A stretch of 64,000 nucleotides of DNA from UBA940 sp045613745 (GCA_045613745.1 JAZLBP010000008.1:79562-143561), one strand, 5' to 3'; counted from the stretch's first letter, positions 45,959 through 55,298 are shown. Notes: generated by a model not told the origin, from the letters alone. Made by a program: numbers and translations.

Positions 45959-46843
45959 CTATTTTTCTCGCGGGTCAACTCCCCACATCAATTTATTACG
46001 TAACGTATCGAAGAATGAAATATTTTGGAAACGTGCAATAAAAACAGTCTTTTTCGATTTTACAACCTTGAATCGGGCATTGCTTGGCACCTGAAAAATG
46101 CAGTTATCAAGCGACACTGTTGCACTCGGAGATTGCGATGTAATGTGGAATTCCAGTTCCGTATCATCAGGCACAACAAGCGGTCGCATAGTCAGATTAT
46201 GGGGCGCTATTGGCGAAATCGCAAAGCAATGACAATCAGGCGAAATAATCGGGCCACCTACACTAAGAGAATAAGCGGTCGAACCCGAGGGCGTTGACAA
46301 GATTACACCATCTCCGGCATAGCGCGCAACCATCTGATCACCCGCATAAGTATCGACATAAATCATACTCGTATCTTGTCGCTGAATCGAAAATTCGTTG
46401 AACGCGTGAGGGAACGCAGGTCGCACGGGAAAATCACCCGTCACTTCCAACATTGAACGTTTTTCGATAACGAAATTTCCGGCCACAATCTCTTCAAGCG
46501 CCTGACCAATGTTTTGCGCAGGAATGCTTGACAGAAAACCCAGGTGACCACAGTTCACGCCCACAAGCGGAATGGGGTTACCGGCCAATCGGCGCACCGC
46601 TTCAAGGAACGTGCCATCGCCGCCATAGCTAACCATAATCGAGTCATTTACATCGATTTGCGGGGGCAGGGTAGTGAAGGTATTTTCACGCGGAATCACA
46701 ACTCCGCAGAGTTGGTTCATCAACTCCGCAAGCTCCTCATTGACCACCAAATCCACGCCCAAACGAGTTGTAGTGTCAATTATCAATCGAAGGTCCGAAG
46801 CCGTGTGAGAAAGCAGTGGACGCGAAAAAAAGTAGATTTTCAT
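45959..46843 (-). CDS. nadK: NAD kinase
   Basis: Phosphorylates NAD to NADP. The 294 residues (start MKIYFFSRP, downstream of a promoter box; the extension upstream is hydrophobic and unrelated) carry the GGDGTFL motif (about 75-81), PLVGVNCGHLGFLSS, FNEFSIQR, the second nucleotide site YAGDGVILSTPSGSTAYSLSVGGPI, and PHNLTMRPLVVPDD. Divergent from pdxJ, ending 53 nt before uppS on the same strand. Confidence 0.95.
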   Translation of the reverse strand: MKIYFFSRPLLSHTASDLRLIIDTTTRLGVDLVVNEELAELMNQLCGVVIPRENTFTTLPPQIDVNDSIMVSYGGDGTFLEAVRRLAGNPIPLVGVNCGHLGFLSSIPAQNIGQALEEIVAGNFVIEKRSMLEVTGDFPVRPAFPHAFNEFSIQRQDTSMIYVDTYAGDQMVARYAGDGVILSTPSGSTAYSLSVGGPIISPDCHCFAISPIAPHNLTMRPLVVPDDTELEFHITSQSPSATVSLDNCIFQVPSNARFKVVKSKKTVFIARFQNISFFDTLRNKLMWGVDPREK

Positions 46844-46870
46844 TCCAGTAATCAAAAAAAGTTTTAACTT

Positions 46871-46878
46871 TACACTTG
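46871..46878 (+). promoter_or_regulatory. -7-like box TACACTTG for pdxJ
   Basis: One mismatch to TAnnTTTG, directly abutting the divergent nadK box. Start near 46884, leader about 12 nt. Confidence 0.35.
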
Positions 46879-46886
46879 CAAATATA
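46879..46886 (-). promoter_or_regulatory. -7 box TATATTTG for nadK
   Basis: Perfect minus-strand TAnnTTTG, 36 nt upstream of the ATG at 46843. Back-to-back with the pdxJ box. Confidence 0.55.
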
Positions 46887-46895
46887 CAAATTAAT

Positions 46896-47618
46896 ATGAC
46901 AAAACTCAGCGTTAACATAAATAAGATAGCCGTATTGCGTAATTCACGTGGCGGCGATGTACCTAACTTACTGCAAGTTGCACTCGATGCAGAGCGTTTC
47001 GGCGCCGACGGAATTACCGTTCACCCGCGCCCCGACGAGCGTCATATCCGCTATGCAGATGTCTATGACCTCAAACCTATCCTCACCACCGAGTTCAATA
47101 TTGAGGGTAATCCCATTCCAAAATTCATCGATTTGGTGTGCGATATCCGCCCCGCACAAGTAACCTTGGTACCTGACGCCGAAGACGCTATCACATCTAA
47201 CGCTGGTTGGGACACCGTGCGCAATGCCGATTTCCTACGCGAAGTGACCGCCGAGTTCAAAAAACACGACATCCGCGTGTCAATCTTTGTTGATCCCGTA
47301 GCCGAAATGGTTGCAGGAGCTGCCGCTGTGGGTGCCGACCGAGTGGAACTCTATACCGAGGCTTATGCCCGTCAATATCGCGAACTGTCGCCCGAAGTTG
47401 CTGTTGCTCCGTATGTTAAGGCAGCCGAAGAGGCTCGCCGTTGCGGCCTTGGACTCAATGCAGGTCACGATTTAAGCCTCGATAATCTGGCTTATTTTGC
47501 CGAGCAAATTCCGTGGTTGGATGAGGTATCAATCGGCCACGCTCTGATTTCCGAAGCGCTATACCTCGGTTTGGAAAACACCATCGGAATGTATCAGCAA
47601 CGTCTTAAAAACAGATAA
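46896..47618 (+). CDS. pdxJ: PdxJ, pyridoxine 5'-phosphate synthase
   Basis: Condenses 1-deoxyxylulose-5-phosphate and 3-amino-2-oxopropyl phosphate to pyridoxine phosphate. The 240-residue TIM barrel starts LSVNINKIAVLRNSRGG and shows GADGITVHPRPDERHIR (catalytic His and Arg), QVTLVPDAEDAITSNAGWD, VSIFVDPVAEM, LYTEAYA, GLGLNAGHDLSLDNLAYFA and EVSIGHALISEALY. First gene of pdxJ-cca-pyrD-cinA. Confidence 0.96.
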   Translation: MTKLSVNINKIAVLRNSRGGDVPNLLQVALDAERFGADGITVHPRPDERHIRYADVYDLKPILTTEFNIEGNPIPKFIDLVCDIRPAQVTLVPDAEDAITSNAGWDTVRNADFLREVTAEFKKHDIRVSIFVDPVAEMVAGAAAVGADRVELYTEAYARQYRELSPEVAVAPYVKAAEEARRCGLGLNAGHDLSLDNLAYFAEQIPWLDEVSIGHALISEALYLGLENTIGMYQQRLKNR

Positions 47619-47623
47619 AAACC

Positions 47624-49027
47624 GTGAGCAATCCACTGTCACTTCCCGTCTTTCGCCACATCTCGGATGTCATCCGCGAACTTGGCGTAGAGGCTTATGT
47701 CATAGGTGGTTATGTGCGAGACTACTACCTTGGTCGCCCCTGCGATGATGTGGACATCGTGGTGGTGGGTAGCGGTATTGAGGTTGCTCAACGATTGGGT
47801 AAGATACTACGCACCAAAGTATCGGTTTTCAAGCGATTCGGCACCGCTATGCTTCGTGCCAACGGCATCGAGGTCGAATTTGTTGGCGCACGCCGCGAAT
47901 CATACTCGCCCGACTCACGTAAACCCGCAGTGGAGGAGGGTACTTTGGAAGATGACCAACTACGCAGAGATTTCACTATCAATGCTTTGGCTTGGTCACT
48001 TAATGCAGATAATTATGGCGAGTTGGTTGACCCGTTTGGCGGTATGGAAGATATGGACGACTGCATAATCCGTACCCCCTGCGATCCCGATATCACCTTC
48101 TCGGATGACCCTCTGCGTATGATGAGAGCCATTCGCTTTGCAACCCAACTAGGATTCGACATCTGCGACGAAACTTTCGACGCCATCTGCCGCAACGCCA
48201 AACGCATAAGCATAGTTTCGAAGGAACGTATCATCATAGAACTCAACAAAATAGTACAATCACCTGTACCTTCGATTGGTTTTACCTTATTGAGTAATTC
48301 AGGCTTGCTGGCGTTGATTTTCCCCGAGCTCGAACGCCTGAAAGGAGTCGAGCGCAGAGGTGCAAATTTGCACAAAGACAACTTTGAACACACGCTTAAA
48401 GTACTCGACAATATTGCACTTAAAACCAACGACTTGTGGTTGCGCTGGGCTGCAGTGGTGCATGATATTGCCAAGCCACTCACAAAGGCCTACGACCCGA
48501 AATTGGGATGGACATTCCACGGCCACGAAGCTTTGGGTGCAAAACTTGTTCCGCGCATCTTCCGCAATATGCGTCTGCCGTTGAACGAACACATGAAGTT
48601 TGTACAAAAGTTGGTGGCTCTTCACTTGCGCCCCATCATATTGGCGGAGGAGGTTACCGACTCTGCTGTGCGCCGTTTGCTATTTGAAGCGGGGGATGAT
48701 GTAGATGCGCTTATGACTCTGTGTGAGGCGGATATAACCTCGGCAAATGATGCAAAGGTTCGCAAGTTCCTGGCCAATTTCCAATTGGTGCGTACCAAGA
48801 TGCAGGAGATTGAAGAAAAGGACCGCATCCGTAACTTCCAACCACCTGTCGATGGCGAGCTTATTATGCAAACCTACGGCCTTGAACCCTGTCGCGAAGT
48901 GGGTGAAATCAAAGCTGCAATTAAGGAAGCAATCCTCGACGGAGTAATCGAAAACGACTATAATCAAGCCTACGAACTAATGGAACGTCTGGCACAAGAA
49001 AAAGGTTTAACTAAAGTAACCCAATAA
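47624..49027 (+). CDS. cca: CCA tRNA nucleotidyltransferase / poly(A) polymerase family with HD domain
   Basis: Adds or repairs the 3' CCA of tRNAs (important here since the tRNA-Pro gene lacks encoded CCA). The 467 residues start at a GTG. The head has AYVIGGYVRDYYLGRPCDDVDIVVVGSG (metal-binding DxD), RRDFTINALAWSL, and DPLRMMRAIRFATQLGF. A C-terminal HD domain (about 250-370) has LRWAAVVHDIAKPLTK and GHEALGA. It lies 5 nt after pdxJ. Confidence 0.93.
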   Translation: MSNPLSLPVFRHISDVIRELGVEAYVIGGYVRDYYLGRPCDDVDIVVVGSGIEVAQRLGKILRTKVSVFKRFGTAMLRANGIEVEFVGARRESYSPDSRKPAVEEGTLEDDQLRRDFTINALAWSLNADNYGELVDPFGGMEDMDDCIIRTPCDPDITFSDDPLRMMRAIRFATQLGFDICDETFDAICRNAKRISIVSKERIIIELNKIVQSPVPSIGFTLLSNSGLLALIFPELERLKGVERRGANLHKDNFEHTLKVLDNIALKTNDLWLRWAAVVHDIAKPLTKAYDPKLGWTFHGHEALGAKLVPRIFRNMRLPLNEHMKFVQKLVALHLRPIILAEEVTDSAVRRLLFEAGDDVDALMTLCEADITSANDAKVRKFLANFQLVRTKMQEIEEKDRIRNFQPPVDGELIMQTYGLEPCREVGEIKAAIKEAILDGVIENDYNQAYELMERLAQEKGLTKVTQ

Positions 49028-49030
49028 GTT

Positions 49031-50065
49031 ATGTACAAGAATTTTATACGTCCGATACTGTTTATGTTCGGACCTGAAACTGCACACAAAATCACATCTT
49101 CGTTGATTCGCTTTGCCGGTTGGTTACCCTTCGGCCGACTCATCATAGGTATGTTCTGTAAAGTGAAACACCCATCGCTGCAACGCGAGGTTTTGGGTAT
49201 CAAATTCCCCAACCCCATCGGTGTAGCGGCAGGTTTGGACAAGGACGCAACCTTCTACCAAGAGCTGTCAGCAATGGGATTTGGCTTTATTGAGGTGGGT
49301 GCTGTGACTCCGCGTCCCCAACCCGGTAACGAGAAACCTCGCTGCTTCCGTCTGCCCAAAGACCGCGCTCTTATCAACCGTTTTGGTTTCAATAACAAGG
49401 GTATGGAAGCTATGGCTGAACGACTTAAGGCCGAACGCAAGAAGGGCATTGTTGTTGGTGTAAACCTCGGTAAAAACACCGACACCCCCAACGAAAATGC
49501 CGCAACCGACTATCTGAAATCATTCCGCACGCTGTATGATTCAGCAGATTACTTTGTAGTTAATGTAAGCTGCCCTAATGTGCAGAATATCGGCAAATTA
49601 CAAAACAAAGATTCTATCAAGGAGATCTTGGAGCCTATGTTCGACTTCCGTCGCGGACAAAACAACTATCGACCCATTCTTGTAAAGGTGTCGCCCGACT
49701 TAACTTTCACACAGTTAGATGAAATAGTTGACGTGTTGGTTGAGACTCCGCTTGATGGTCTGGTTGCTACCAACACCACAACTTCGAGAGATACCCTTCA
49801 AACCTCATCGCGCAAGGTTAATCGCATTGGTCGCGGTGGTTTGAGTGGTGCGCCTCTGCACAAACGTGCAGTTGATATGGTGCACTACTTGCGCGTGAAA
49901 ACCAATGGCAATTACCCGATTATCGGTGTAGGCGGTATTATGTCGGTGGAGGACGCACAAGAGATGCTGAATGCTGGTGCCGACCTTATTCAACTCTATA
50001 CCGGCTTCATCTACGAAGGTCCGTCGCTGGTTAAGAACATCTGCAAATCTCTGATTAAAGAGTAA
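49031..50065 (+). CDS. pyrD: Dihydroorotate dehydrogenase, class 2 (quinone)
   Basis: Fourth pyrimidine step, membrane-associated and passing electrons to quinone. The 344 residues have the class 2 N-terminal helical extension (1-45, IRPILFMFGPETAHKITSSLIR), NPIGVAAGLDKDATF, FIEVGAVTPRPQPGN, RLINRFGFN-like LINRFGFNNKG, VNVSCPNVQNIG with the catalytic serine, TNTTTSRD and IGVGGIMSVEDAQEMLNAGADLIQLYTGFIY. It is 3 nt after cca. Confidence 0.96.
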   Translation: MYKNFIRPILFMFGPETAHKITSSLIRFAGWLPFGRLIIGMFCKVKHPSLQREVLGIKFPNPIGVAAGLDKDATFYQELSAMGFGFIEVGAVTPRPQPGNEKPRCFRLPKDRALINRFGFNNKGMEAMAERLKAERKKGIVVGVNLGKNTDTPNENAATDYLKSFRTLYDSADYFVVNVSCPNVQNIGKLQNKDSIKEILEPMFDFRRGQNNYRPILVKVSPDLTFTQLDEIVDVLVETPLDGLVATNTTTSRDTLQTSSRKVNRIGRGGLSGAPLHKRAVDMVHYLRVKTNGNYPIIGVGGIMSVEDAQEMLNAGADLIQLYTGFIYEGPSLVKNICKSLIKE

Positions 50066-50098
50066 TTACAGCCGTTTGGCAAAACAATACTTGAGGTT

Positions 50099-51373
50099 AT
50101 GAATGCAACAATAATTACCATTGGTGACGAATTGCTGATAGGGCAAGTTGTGGATACCAACTCTTGTTTTATCGGTCGCAAGTTCGGCGATTGTGGTATC
50201 CGCATTGTGGAGCGTTGTTCGATTGGGGACGACGCTGATACTATTGTTGCAACACTTGACCGAGTGCTGACAAAGTCCGAAATAGTAATTATTACTGGCG
50301 GACTAGGCCCCACAAAAGACGACCTCACTAAGCACACTTTGGCACGTTACTTCGGTTGTAAACTAGTACGAGATGAGGCTACCTATCAATTTGTAGAACA
50401 GATGCTTGCGCGTCGCGGAATAGAGTTTAACGAACTTAACCAAGCGCAGGCTCTCGTACCCGAGAGTTGTACTGTTCTACCCAACCGCAATGGAACTGCG
50501 CCAGGTATGTGGTTTGATACGACCGACGGCAAGGTTGTGATTTCGCTACCCGGAGTACCTTTTGAAATGGAGGAACTCATTACGGGTGAGGTTATTCCGC
50601 GCCTTACCGAGCGCTTTGCTTTACGCAGCAACGTACACAAAACTCTTATTACATTTGGTATGGCCGAATCGGTTTTGGCTGCTACTATTGCAGAGTGGGA
50701 AGATGCATTACCCGAGCAACTCCATCTCGCATACCTACCCAACGCCAAATCCATCCGTTTGCGCTTGTCGTGCTACGATGTTGATCGCGAGGAAGGACAA
50801 CGGATGATAGATAAAGCTTTTGAAGAGCTAGAGCGCATAATTCCCGACTACATAATGGGTTACGAAGGCGCATCTGTAGCCGAAGAAGTGGCTAAACTGC
50901 TCAAAGAGCGAGGTGCAACTTTGGCTGTTGCGGAGTCGTGTACAGGCGGTCGCATTGCCAATACCTTTACCTCTATGGCGGGCTCATCGGAGTATTTCTT
51001 GTGCGGCGTGGTGTCGTACGCTAACTCTGCCAAACAAAATATCTTGGGTGTAGAGGCCGACACTCTGCAACAATATGGTGCTGTAAGCCAGCAAGTGGCC
51101 GAGCAGATGGCCGAGGGAGTACGCCGCGTTGCGGGTAGCGACTACGCTATTGCGACAACGGGAATTGCGGGACCGACAGGTGGAAGTGAAGCTAAACCCG
51201 TCGGAACAGTTTGGATTGCCATCGCAACACCACAAGGCACTGTCAGCCGCAAGATGACCTATGGCAAGATTCGTATCCAAAATATCGAACGCGCCACCAC
51301 AACCGCTATCAACCTTCTGCGTTTGGTCTTGCTCGACAAGCTCGACACCGTAATGTCCGACGCAATTCTCTAA
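50099..51373 (+). CDS. cinA: CinA family protein (MoaB-like plus NMN amidohydrolase domain)
   Basis: The 424 residues join a molybdopterin-binding-like domain (1-170: TIITIGDELLIGQVVDTNS, ITGGLGPTKDDLTKHTLA, NRNGTAPGMWF, LPGVPFEMEELI) to a C-terminal CinA domain (about 255-415: TLAVAESCTGGRIANTFTSMAGSSEYFLCGVVSYANSAK, TGIAGPTGGSEAKPVGTVWIA). In other bacteria these have ADP-ribose pyrophosphatase and NMN deamidase activity respectively. Despite the name, competence is not implied. Last gene of the pdxJ run. Confidence 0.93.
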   Translation: MNATIITIGDELLIGQVVDTNSCFIGRKFGDCGIRIVERCSIGDDADTIVATLDRVLTKSEIVIITGGLGPTKDDLTKHTLARYFGCKLVRDEATYQFVEQMLARRGIEFNELNQAQALVPESCTVLPNRNGTAPGMWFDTTDGKVVISLPGVPFEMEELITGEVIPRLTERFALRSNVHKTLITFGMAESVLAATIAEWEDALPEQLHLAYLPNAKSIRLRLSCYDVDREEGQRMIDKAFEELERIIPDYIMGYEGASVAEEVAKLLKERGATLAVAESCTGGRIANTFTSMAGSSEYFLCGVVSYANSAKQNILGVEADTLQQYGAVSQQVAEQMAEGVRRVAGSDYAIATTGIAGPTGGSEAKPVGTVWIAIATPQGTVSRKMTYGKIRIQNIERATTTAINLLRLVLLDKLDTVMSDAIL

Positions 51374-51487
51374 GATAGAATCTCCCACTGACAGGGCAGA
51401 ACCCATTTAACATAATTACAATTCCAACAAAACAATATTGACGACACGAGTCGCCCGATGAGCGTCGCACGAAATAGCACAAAAAAC

Positions 51488-51519
51488 TTTGGTTTTGTCG
51501 GGCAAAATTCCTACTTTTG
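51488..51519 (+). promoter_or_regulatory. Promoter of the second recQ
   Basis: TTTG at 51488-51491, a 20-nt spacer and TACTTTTG at 51512-51519, full consensus. The ATG lies only 4 nt beyond the box, so the transcript is probably leaderless. Confidence 0.7.
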
Positions 51520-51523
51520 AGGA

Positions 51524-53449
51524 ATGAAGAGTGCCATTAGCGAAAGACAACTATACGAAGTTCTGTTGCGGGTGTGGGGATACACGTCATTCCGCCGTAC
51601 GCAACTACCTACCATTATGTCTATCTGTGAGGGTAGGGACACATTGGCTCTAATGCCCACAGGCGCGGGTAAATCACTTATATATCAAGTACCTACACTT
51701 GCACGCGAAGAGGGTTTATGTGTAATCATCACTCCGCTTATCTCGCTAATGAAGGACCAAGTGGACAAACTGCGTCGCCTCCACATTTCGGCAGTTGCCA
51801 TCCACTCGGGAATGACACCGCGACAAATCGACATCGCGCTGGACAACTGCATCTATGGCGACACTCGTTTTCTGTATGTGTCGCCCGAGCGCATCTCGAC
51901 CGAGATTTTCCGCGCACGCTTCGAACGAATGAACCCCACACTGATTGCGATTGACGAGGCACACTGTATCTCGCAGTGGGGTTACGATTTCCGTCCCTCA
52001 TATCTCCGAATTGCGTCACTGCGCAAACTCGCACCCGACGTGCCAATCCTGGCTCTGACAGCCTCGGCTACAGACCGCGTGGCGGAAGATATTATGCAGC
52101 GCTTGGAGTTCAAGAACGGCAATATCATCCGATCGAGTTTTTCGCGTCCCAATATCTCGTTTTCGGTGCGCAGAGTCGAGAACAAAAACGAGCAGATGTT
52201 GCGCATTATCAACAACGTAGCAGGCTCGGGCATTGTGTATGTCCGCACCCGCGAGGGAGCGCAACAAATTGCCGAGATTCTGCGCGAACAAGGCATTTCG
52301 GCAGCATACTATCACGGCGGTTTGGAGTCTGCCGAGCGAAGCCTTCGACAGGATGAGTGGATTAGCGGAAAGTGCCGCGTGATGGTTGCGACCAACGCCT
52401 TTGGTATGGGTATCGACAAACCCGATGTGAGGTTTGTGATTCACTACTCGGTATGCGACTCGCTTGAACACTACTATCAGGAGGCTGGTCGTGCAGGACG
52501 TGACGAGAAGAAGGCCTATGCTGTGTTGCTCGTGAGCCCCGACGACAAAACCAAAGCCAAACGTATGTTTGCCTCGGAGTTTCCGTCGCTCGAATTCATC
52601 AAAAAAGTATATGAGGCTGTGGCCAACTATCTGCAAGTTGCAGTGGGTGACGGCGAGGGTATTTCGTACGATTTCAACATATACGAGTTCTGTAAACGCA
52701 ACCGAATGTTTGTCGGTACAGCGCTGAATGCCATAGACATACTGCGAATGAACGGCTACCTGACACTGACCGATGAGGCCGAACATCCGTCACGCATTAT
52801 GTTTACAATCAGTCGCGACGAGCTGTACAAACTACGCGTCGAAAGGGGAGACCTCGACCACTTTATCCGCACGTTGCTGCGTATGTACGACGGCGTATTT
52901 AGTGAGTTTCGTTCGGTCAGCGAGTCGGCTCTGGCAACGGCGACGGGCTACACCATCGACCGCATTAGGGAGCTATTCCGCACATTGTGGCAGCTGCGCG
53001 TAATTCGCTATATTCCCGGCCGTTGCACACCTCTAATGATTTATGGCAGCGGAGGACGCCTGCCGCAAGAGAACCTATATATCAGTCCCGAATCGTACAA
53101 GATTCGTAAGGATATGGCCGCCGAGCGCTATCGCAAGATGTTTGAGTATGCCGAGAGCGACGAGATATGTCGTAGTCGCTTCATACAGAACTACTTTGGT
53201 GAGGAGGATGCCGAAGATTGCGGCGTGTGCGACATCTGTCTGGCGCGCAAAAAACAGAGCAAACAGCGCCCCGACATCGAGGTGCGCGTAATGGAACTTG
53301 CCGAGCAGGGCAGCACCATTCGCGATGTGGTACGTAGCGTGGAGTCCGACCCCGATGTGATTGCCCAAATCATTGATAAACTCCAAGCCGAAGGGAAAAT
53401 TTCGGTGGATTCGATGGGACGGCTCGGAATTATCAACAGAAATGAGTAA
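51524..53449 (+). CDS. RecQ-type DNA helicase, second copy (short form)
   Basis: A 641-residue RecQ paralogue. Motifs: FRRTQLPTIMSICEGRDTLALMPTGAGKSLIYQVP, IDEAHCISQWGYDFRPSYLRI, LTASATDRV, FGMGIDKPDVRFVIHYS, YYQEAGRAGRDEKKAYA. The zinc cluster is CRSRFIQNYFGE..DCGVCDIC (about 551-570). The C-terminal part is shorter than in the first copy and shows no clear HRDC. It is followed directly by a WRN-type exonuclease whose promoter box overlaps its 3' end, suggesting a working pair in DNA repair. Confidence 0.93.
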   Translation: MKSAISERQLYEVLLRVWGYTSFRRTQLPTIMSICEGRDTLALMPTGAGKSLIYQVPTLAREEGLCVIITPLISLMKDQVDKLRRLHISAVAIHSGMTPRQIDIALDNCIYGDTRFLYVSPERISTEIFRARFERMNPTLIAIDEAHCISQWGYDFRPSYLRIASLRKLAPDVPILALTASATDRVAEDIMQRLEFKNGNIIRSSFSRPNISFSVRRVENKNEQMLRIINNVAGSGIVYVRTREGAQQIAEILREQGISAAYYHGGLESAERSLRQDEWISGKCRVMVATNAFGMGIDKPDVRFVIHYSVCDSLEHYYQEAGRAGRDEKKAYAVLLVSPDDKTKAKRMFASEFPSLEFIKKVYEAVANYLQVAVGDGEGISYDFNIYEFCKRNRMFVGTALNAIDILRMNGYLTLTDEAEHPSRIMFTISRDELYKLRVERGDLDHFIRTLLRMYDGVFSEFRSVSESALATATGYTIDRIRELFRTLWQLRVIRYIPGRCTPLMIYGSGGRLPQENLYISPESYKIRKDMAAERYRKMFEYAESDEICRSRFIQNYFGEEDAEDCGVCDICLARKKQSKQRPDIEVRVMELAEQGSTIRDVVRSVESDPDVIAQIIDKLQAEGKISVDSMGRLGIINRNE

Positions 53450-53454
53450 CTTTG
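53447..53454 (+). promoter_or_regulatory. -7 box TAACTTTG at the exonuclease start
   Basis: Perfect TAnnTTTG overlapping the recQ stop codon, followed by CGGCCT and the ATG at 53461. An internal promoter giving an essentially leaderless mRNA is possible; chance occurrence is the alternative. Confidence 0.4.
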
Positions 53455-53460
53455 CGGCCT

Positions 53461-54042
53461 ATGAGTATTTACGCCGAAACCATATCGAAAGAGGAGCTTG
53501 AACAACTCCCCAAGGCTGCATTTCCGGGCAAAATCTATGTGATTGACCGAGCGGAAGATGTTGAGCAGGCGTGTGAGTACCTGCTTGCACAGCCCCAGAT
53601 TGGTTTCGACACCGAGTCGCGTGCTGTTTTTCAGAAGGGAGTGGTCAACAAAATTGCTCTGCTTCAACTCTCGACCAATGAGCGTTGCTATCTGTTCCGC
53701 CTGTGTCGCATCCGACTCGAAAAGGCTATTCTGAAAATTCTTGAAAGCCCCAATGTCCGTAAAATCGGACTCGCAACACACGGCGATATCAAAGAGCTCT
53801 TCACCTTGCGCAAGTTTCGCGCCCGCAATTTCGTAGATTTGCAAGAGATTGTCGGCGACTACGGAATCAAGGAGTTGGGACTGACCAAAATCTCGGGCAT
53901 TGTGCTCGGACAGAGGGTCGCCAAAGCACAACGACTCAGCAACTGGGAAGCTACTCAACTCACTGAATCACAACTAATCTACGCCGCCACCGATGCTTGG
54001 GTGTGCAGCCGTATATATGACAAATTAACCACTGGAAAATGA
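53461..54042 (+). CDS. WRN-type DEDDy 3'-5' exonuclease
   Basis: The 193-residue single-domain exonuclease of the RNase D/WRN superfamily. Catalytic residues are all visible: FDTE (Asp50, Glu52), HGDIKEL (Asp109) and YAATD (Tyr174, Asp178). The segment RLSNWEATQLTESQLIYAATDAW is closest in style to the human WRN exonuclease domain. The ATG at 53461 was taken over a TTG 9 nt upstream. It lies 11 nt after a RecQ helicase, so helicase and exonuclease activities that are fused in WRN are here adjacent genes. The stop overlaps rlmI by 4 nt. Confidence 0.88.
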   Translation: MSIYAETISKEELEQLPKAAFPGKIYVIDRAEDVEQACEYLLAQPQIGFDTESRAVFQKGVVNKIALLQLSTNERCYLFRLCRIRLEKAILKILESPNVRKIGLATHGDIKELFTLRKFRARNFVDLQEIVGDYGIKELGLTKISGIVLGQRVAKAQRLSNWEATQLTESQLIYAATDAWVCSRIYDKLTTGK

Positions 54043-55229
54043 TAGCAAACGTATATCTCAAACGCGGCAAAGAGGAGTCACTCAAACGCTGCCACTTGTG
54101 GATTTTCTCCGGAGCCATTGCGCGCATCGAAGGAGAGGAACAACTCACCGAAGGCGACATCGTAGATGTCTATACTTCGGAACGTAAATTCATTGCGCGA
54201 GGTCACTACCAAATTGGCTCTATCACGGTGCGTGTACTCACCTTCGAGCAAGAGGAGATTAACACCGAATGGTGGACCAAACGCATCCGCGAGGCCTATC
54301 AAGTGCGTCAGGCAGAGGGACTTATCGGCAATGAGCAAACCACCTGCTACCGTCTGATTCACGGCGAGGGCGATATGCTTTCGGGCTTGGTTGTCGATGT
54401 TTATGGCTCGACTGCCGTTGTGCAATGCCACAGCGTGGGTATGTACTACGCTCGCACCGAGATTGCCAAGGCCATCAAAGCTGTGTATGGCGACAAAATC
54501 GAATCGGTGTATGACAAGAGTAGTCGCACCTTGCCCTTCAAGGCGGGTATCGACACTTGCGACGGCTACCTTACCGAGAATCGCAACCACGCAGGATTTG
54601 TGCTCGAAAACGGCTTGAAATTCGAGGTCAACTGGGAAGAGGGCCAAAAGACCGGTTTCTTCATTGACCAACGTGTCAACCGCGAGCTCGTACGCCGCTA
54701 TGCCAAAGGCCGTCGCGTGCTGAACACCTTCTGCTATACGGGAGGTTTCTCGGTCTATGCGGCCGACGGAGGCGCCACGGAGGTTGTGTCAGTGGATAGT
54801 TCGGAGCGCGCTGTGGAACTCGCTGCCCGCAATATGACTCACAACTTCGGCGAGCAATATCCCCACCGAGCAGTGGCTATGGATACCTTTGATTTCCTCA
54901 AAGAGATGGACGACTCGTTCGACTTGGTAATCCTCGATCCGCCCGCATTTGCCAAACACCACAAGGTTGCGCCCGAGGCTCTCAAAGCCTACAAGCGCCT
55001 GAATGCCAAAGCTATGCAAAAGATTAAATCGGGTGGTATTCTGTTTACGTTCAGCTGCTCGCAAGCTGTCAACAAGGAGCAATTCCGTATGGCTGTTTTC
55101 TCGGCCGCTGCGATTGCAGGCCGTCGCGTGCGCATTATGCACCAACTGACCCAGCCCGAGGATCACCCCATCAACATCTATCACCCCGAGAGCGAATACC
55201 TCAAAGGTCTGGTGCTCTACATCGAGTAG
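54039..55229 (+). CDS. rlmI: RlmI-like class I rRNA cytosine-C5 methyltransferase
   Basis: SAM-dependent methyltransferase expected to modify 23S rRNA (C1962 in E. coli). The 396 residues have an N-terminal PUA domain (1-85, LKRCHLWIFSGAIARIEGEEQLTEGDIVDVY), a linker domain with TCYRLIHGEGDMLSGLVVDVYG, and a Rossmann core with EGQKTGFFIDQRVNRELVRRYA, VLNTFCYTGGFSVYAADGGA, VVSVDSSERAVELA, LVILDPPAFAKHH and FTFSCSQAVNKEQF. ATGA overlap with the exonuclease gene implies coupling. Confidence 0.92.
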   Translation: MIANVYLKRGKEESLKRCHLWIFSGAIARIEGEEQLTEGDIVDVYTSERKFIARGHYQIGSITVRVLTFEQEEINTEWWTKRIREAYQVRQAEGLIGNEQTTCYRLIHGEGDMLSGLVVDVYGSTAVVQCHSVGMYYARTEIAKAIKAVYGDKIESVYDKSSRTLPFKAGIDTCDGYLTENRNHAGFVLENGLKFEVNWEEGQKTGFFIDQRVNRELVRRYAKGRRVLNTFCYTGGFSVYAADGGATEVVSVDSSERAVELAARNMTHNFGEQYPHRAVAMDTFDFLKEMDDSFDLVILDPPAFAKHHKVAPEALKAYKRLNAKAMQKIKSGGILFTFSCSQAVNKEQFRMAVFSAAAIAGRRVRIMHQLTQPEDHPINIYHPESEYLKGLVLYIE

Positions 55230-55263
55230 AGTGGTAGGCGCCAACTTCGCCTAAGCAAAACAC

Positions 55264-55298
55264 AAGGGACTGTCCGACACACTATCGAACAGTCCCTT
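55264..55298 (+). terminator. Terminator of recQ-exonuclease-rlmI
   Basis: 10-bp repeat AAGGGACTGT / ACAGTCCCTT followed by GCTTTTTT, 34 nt beyond the rlmI stop. On the minus strand it also falls just after the small ORF. Confidence 0.82.
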
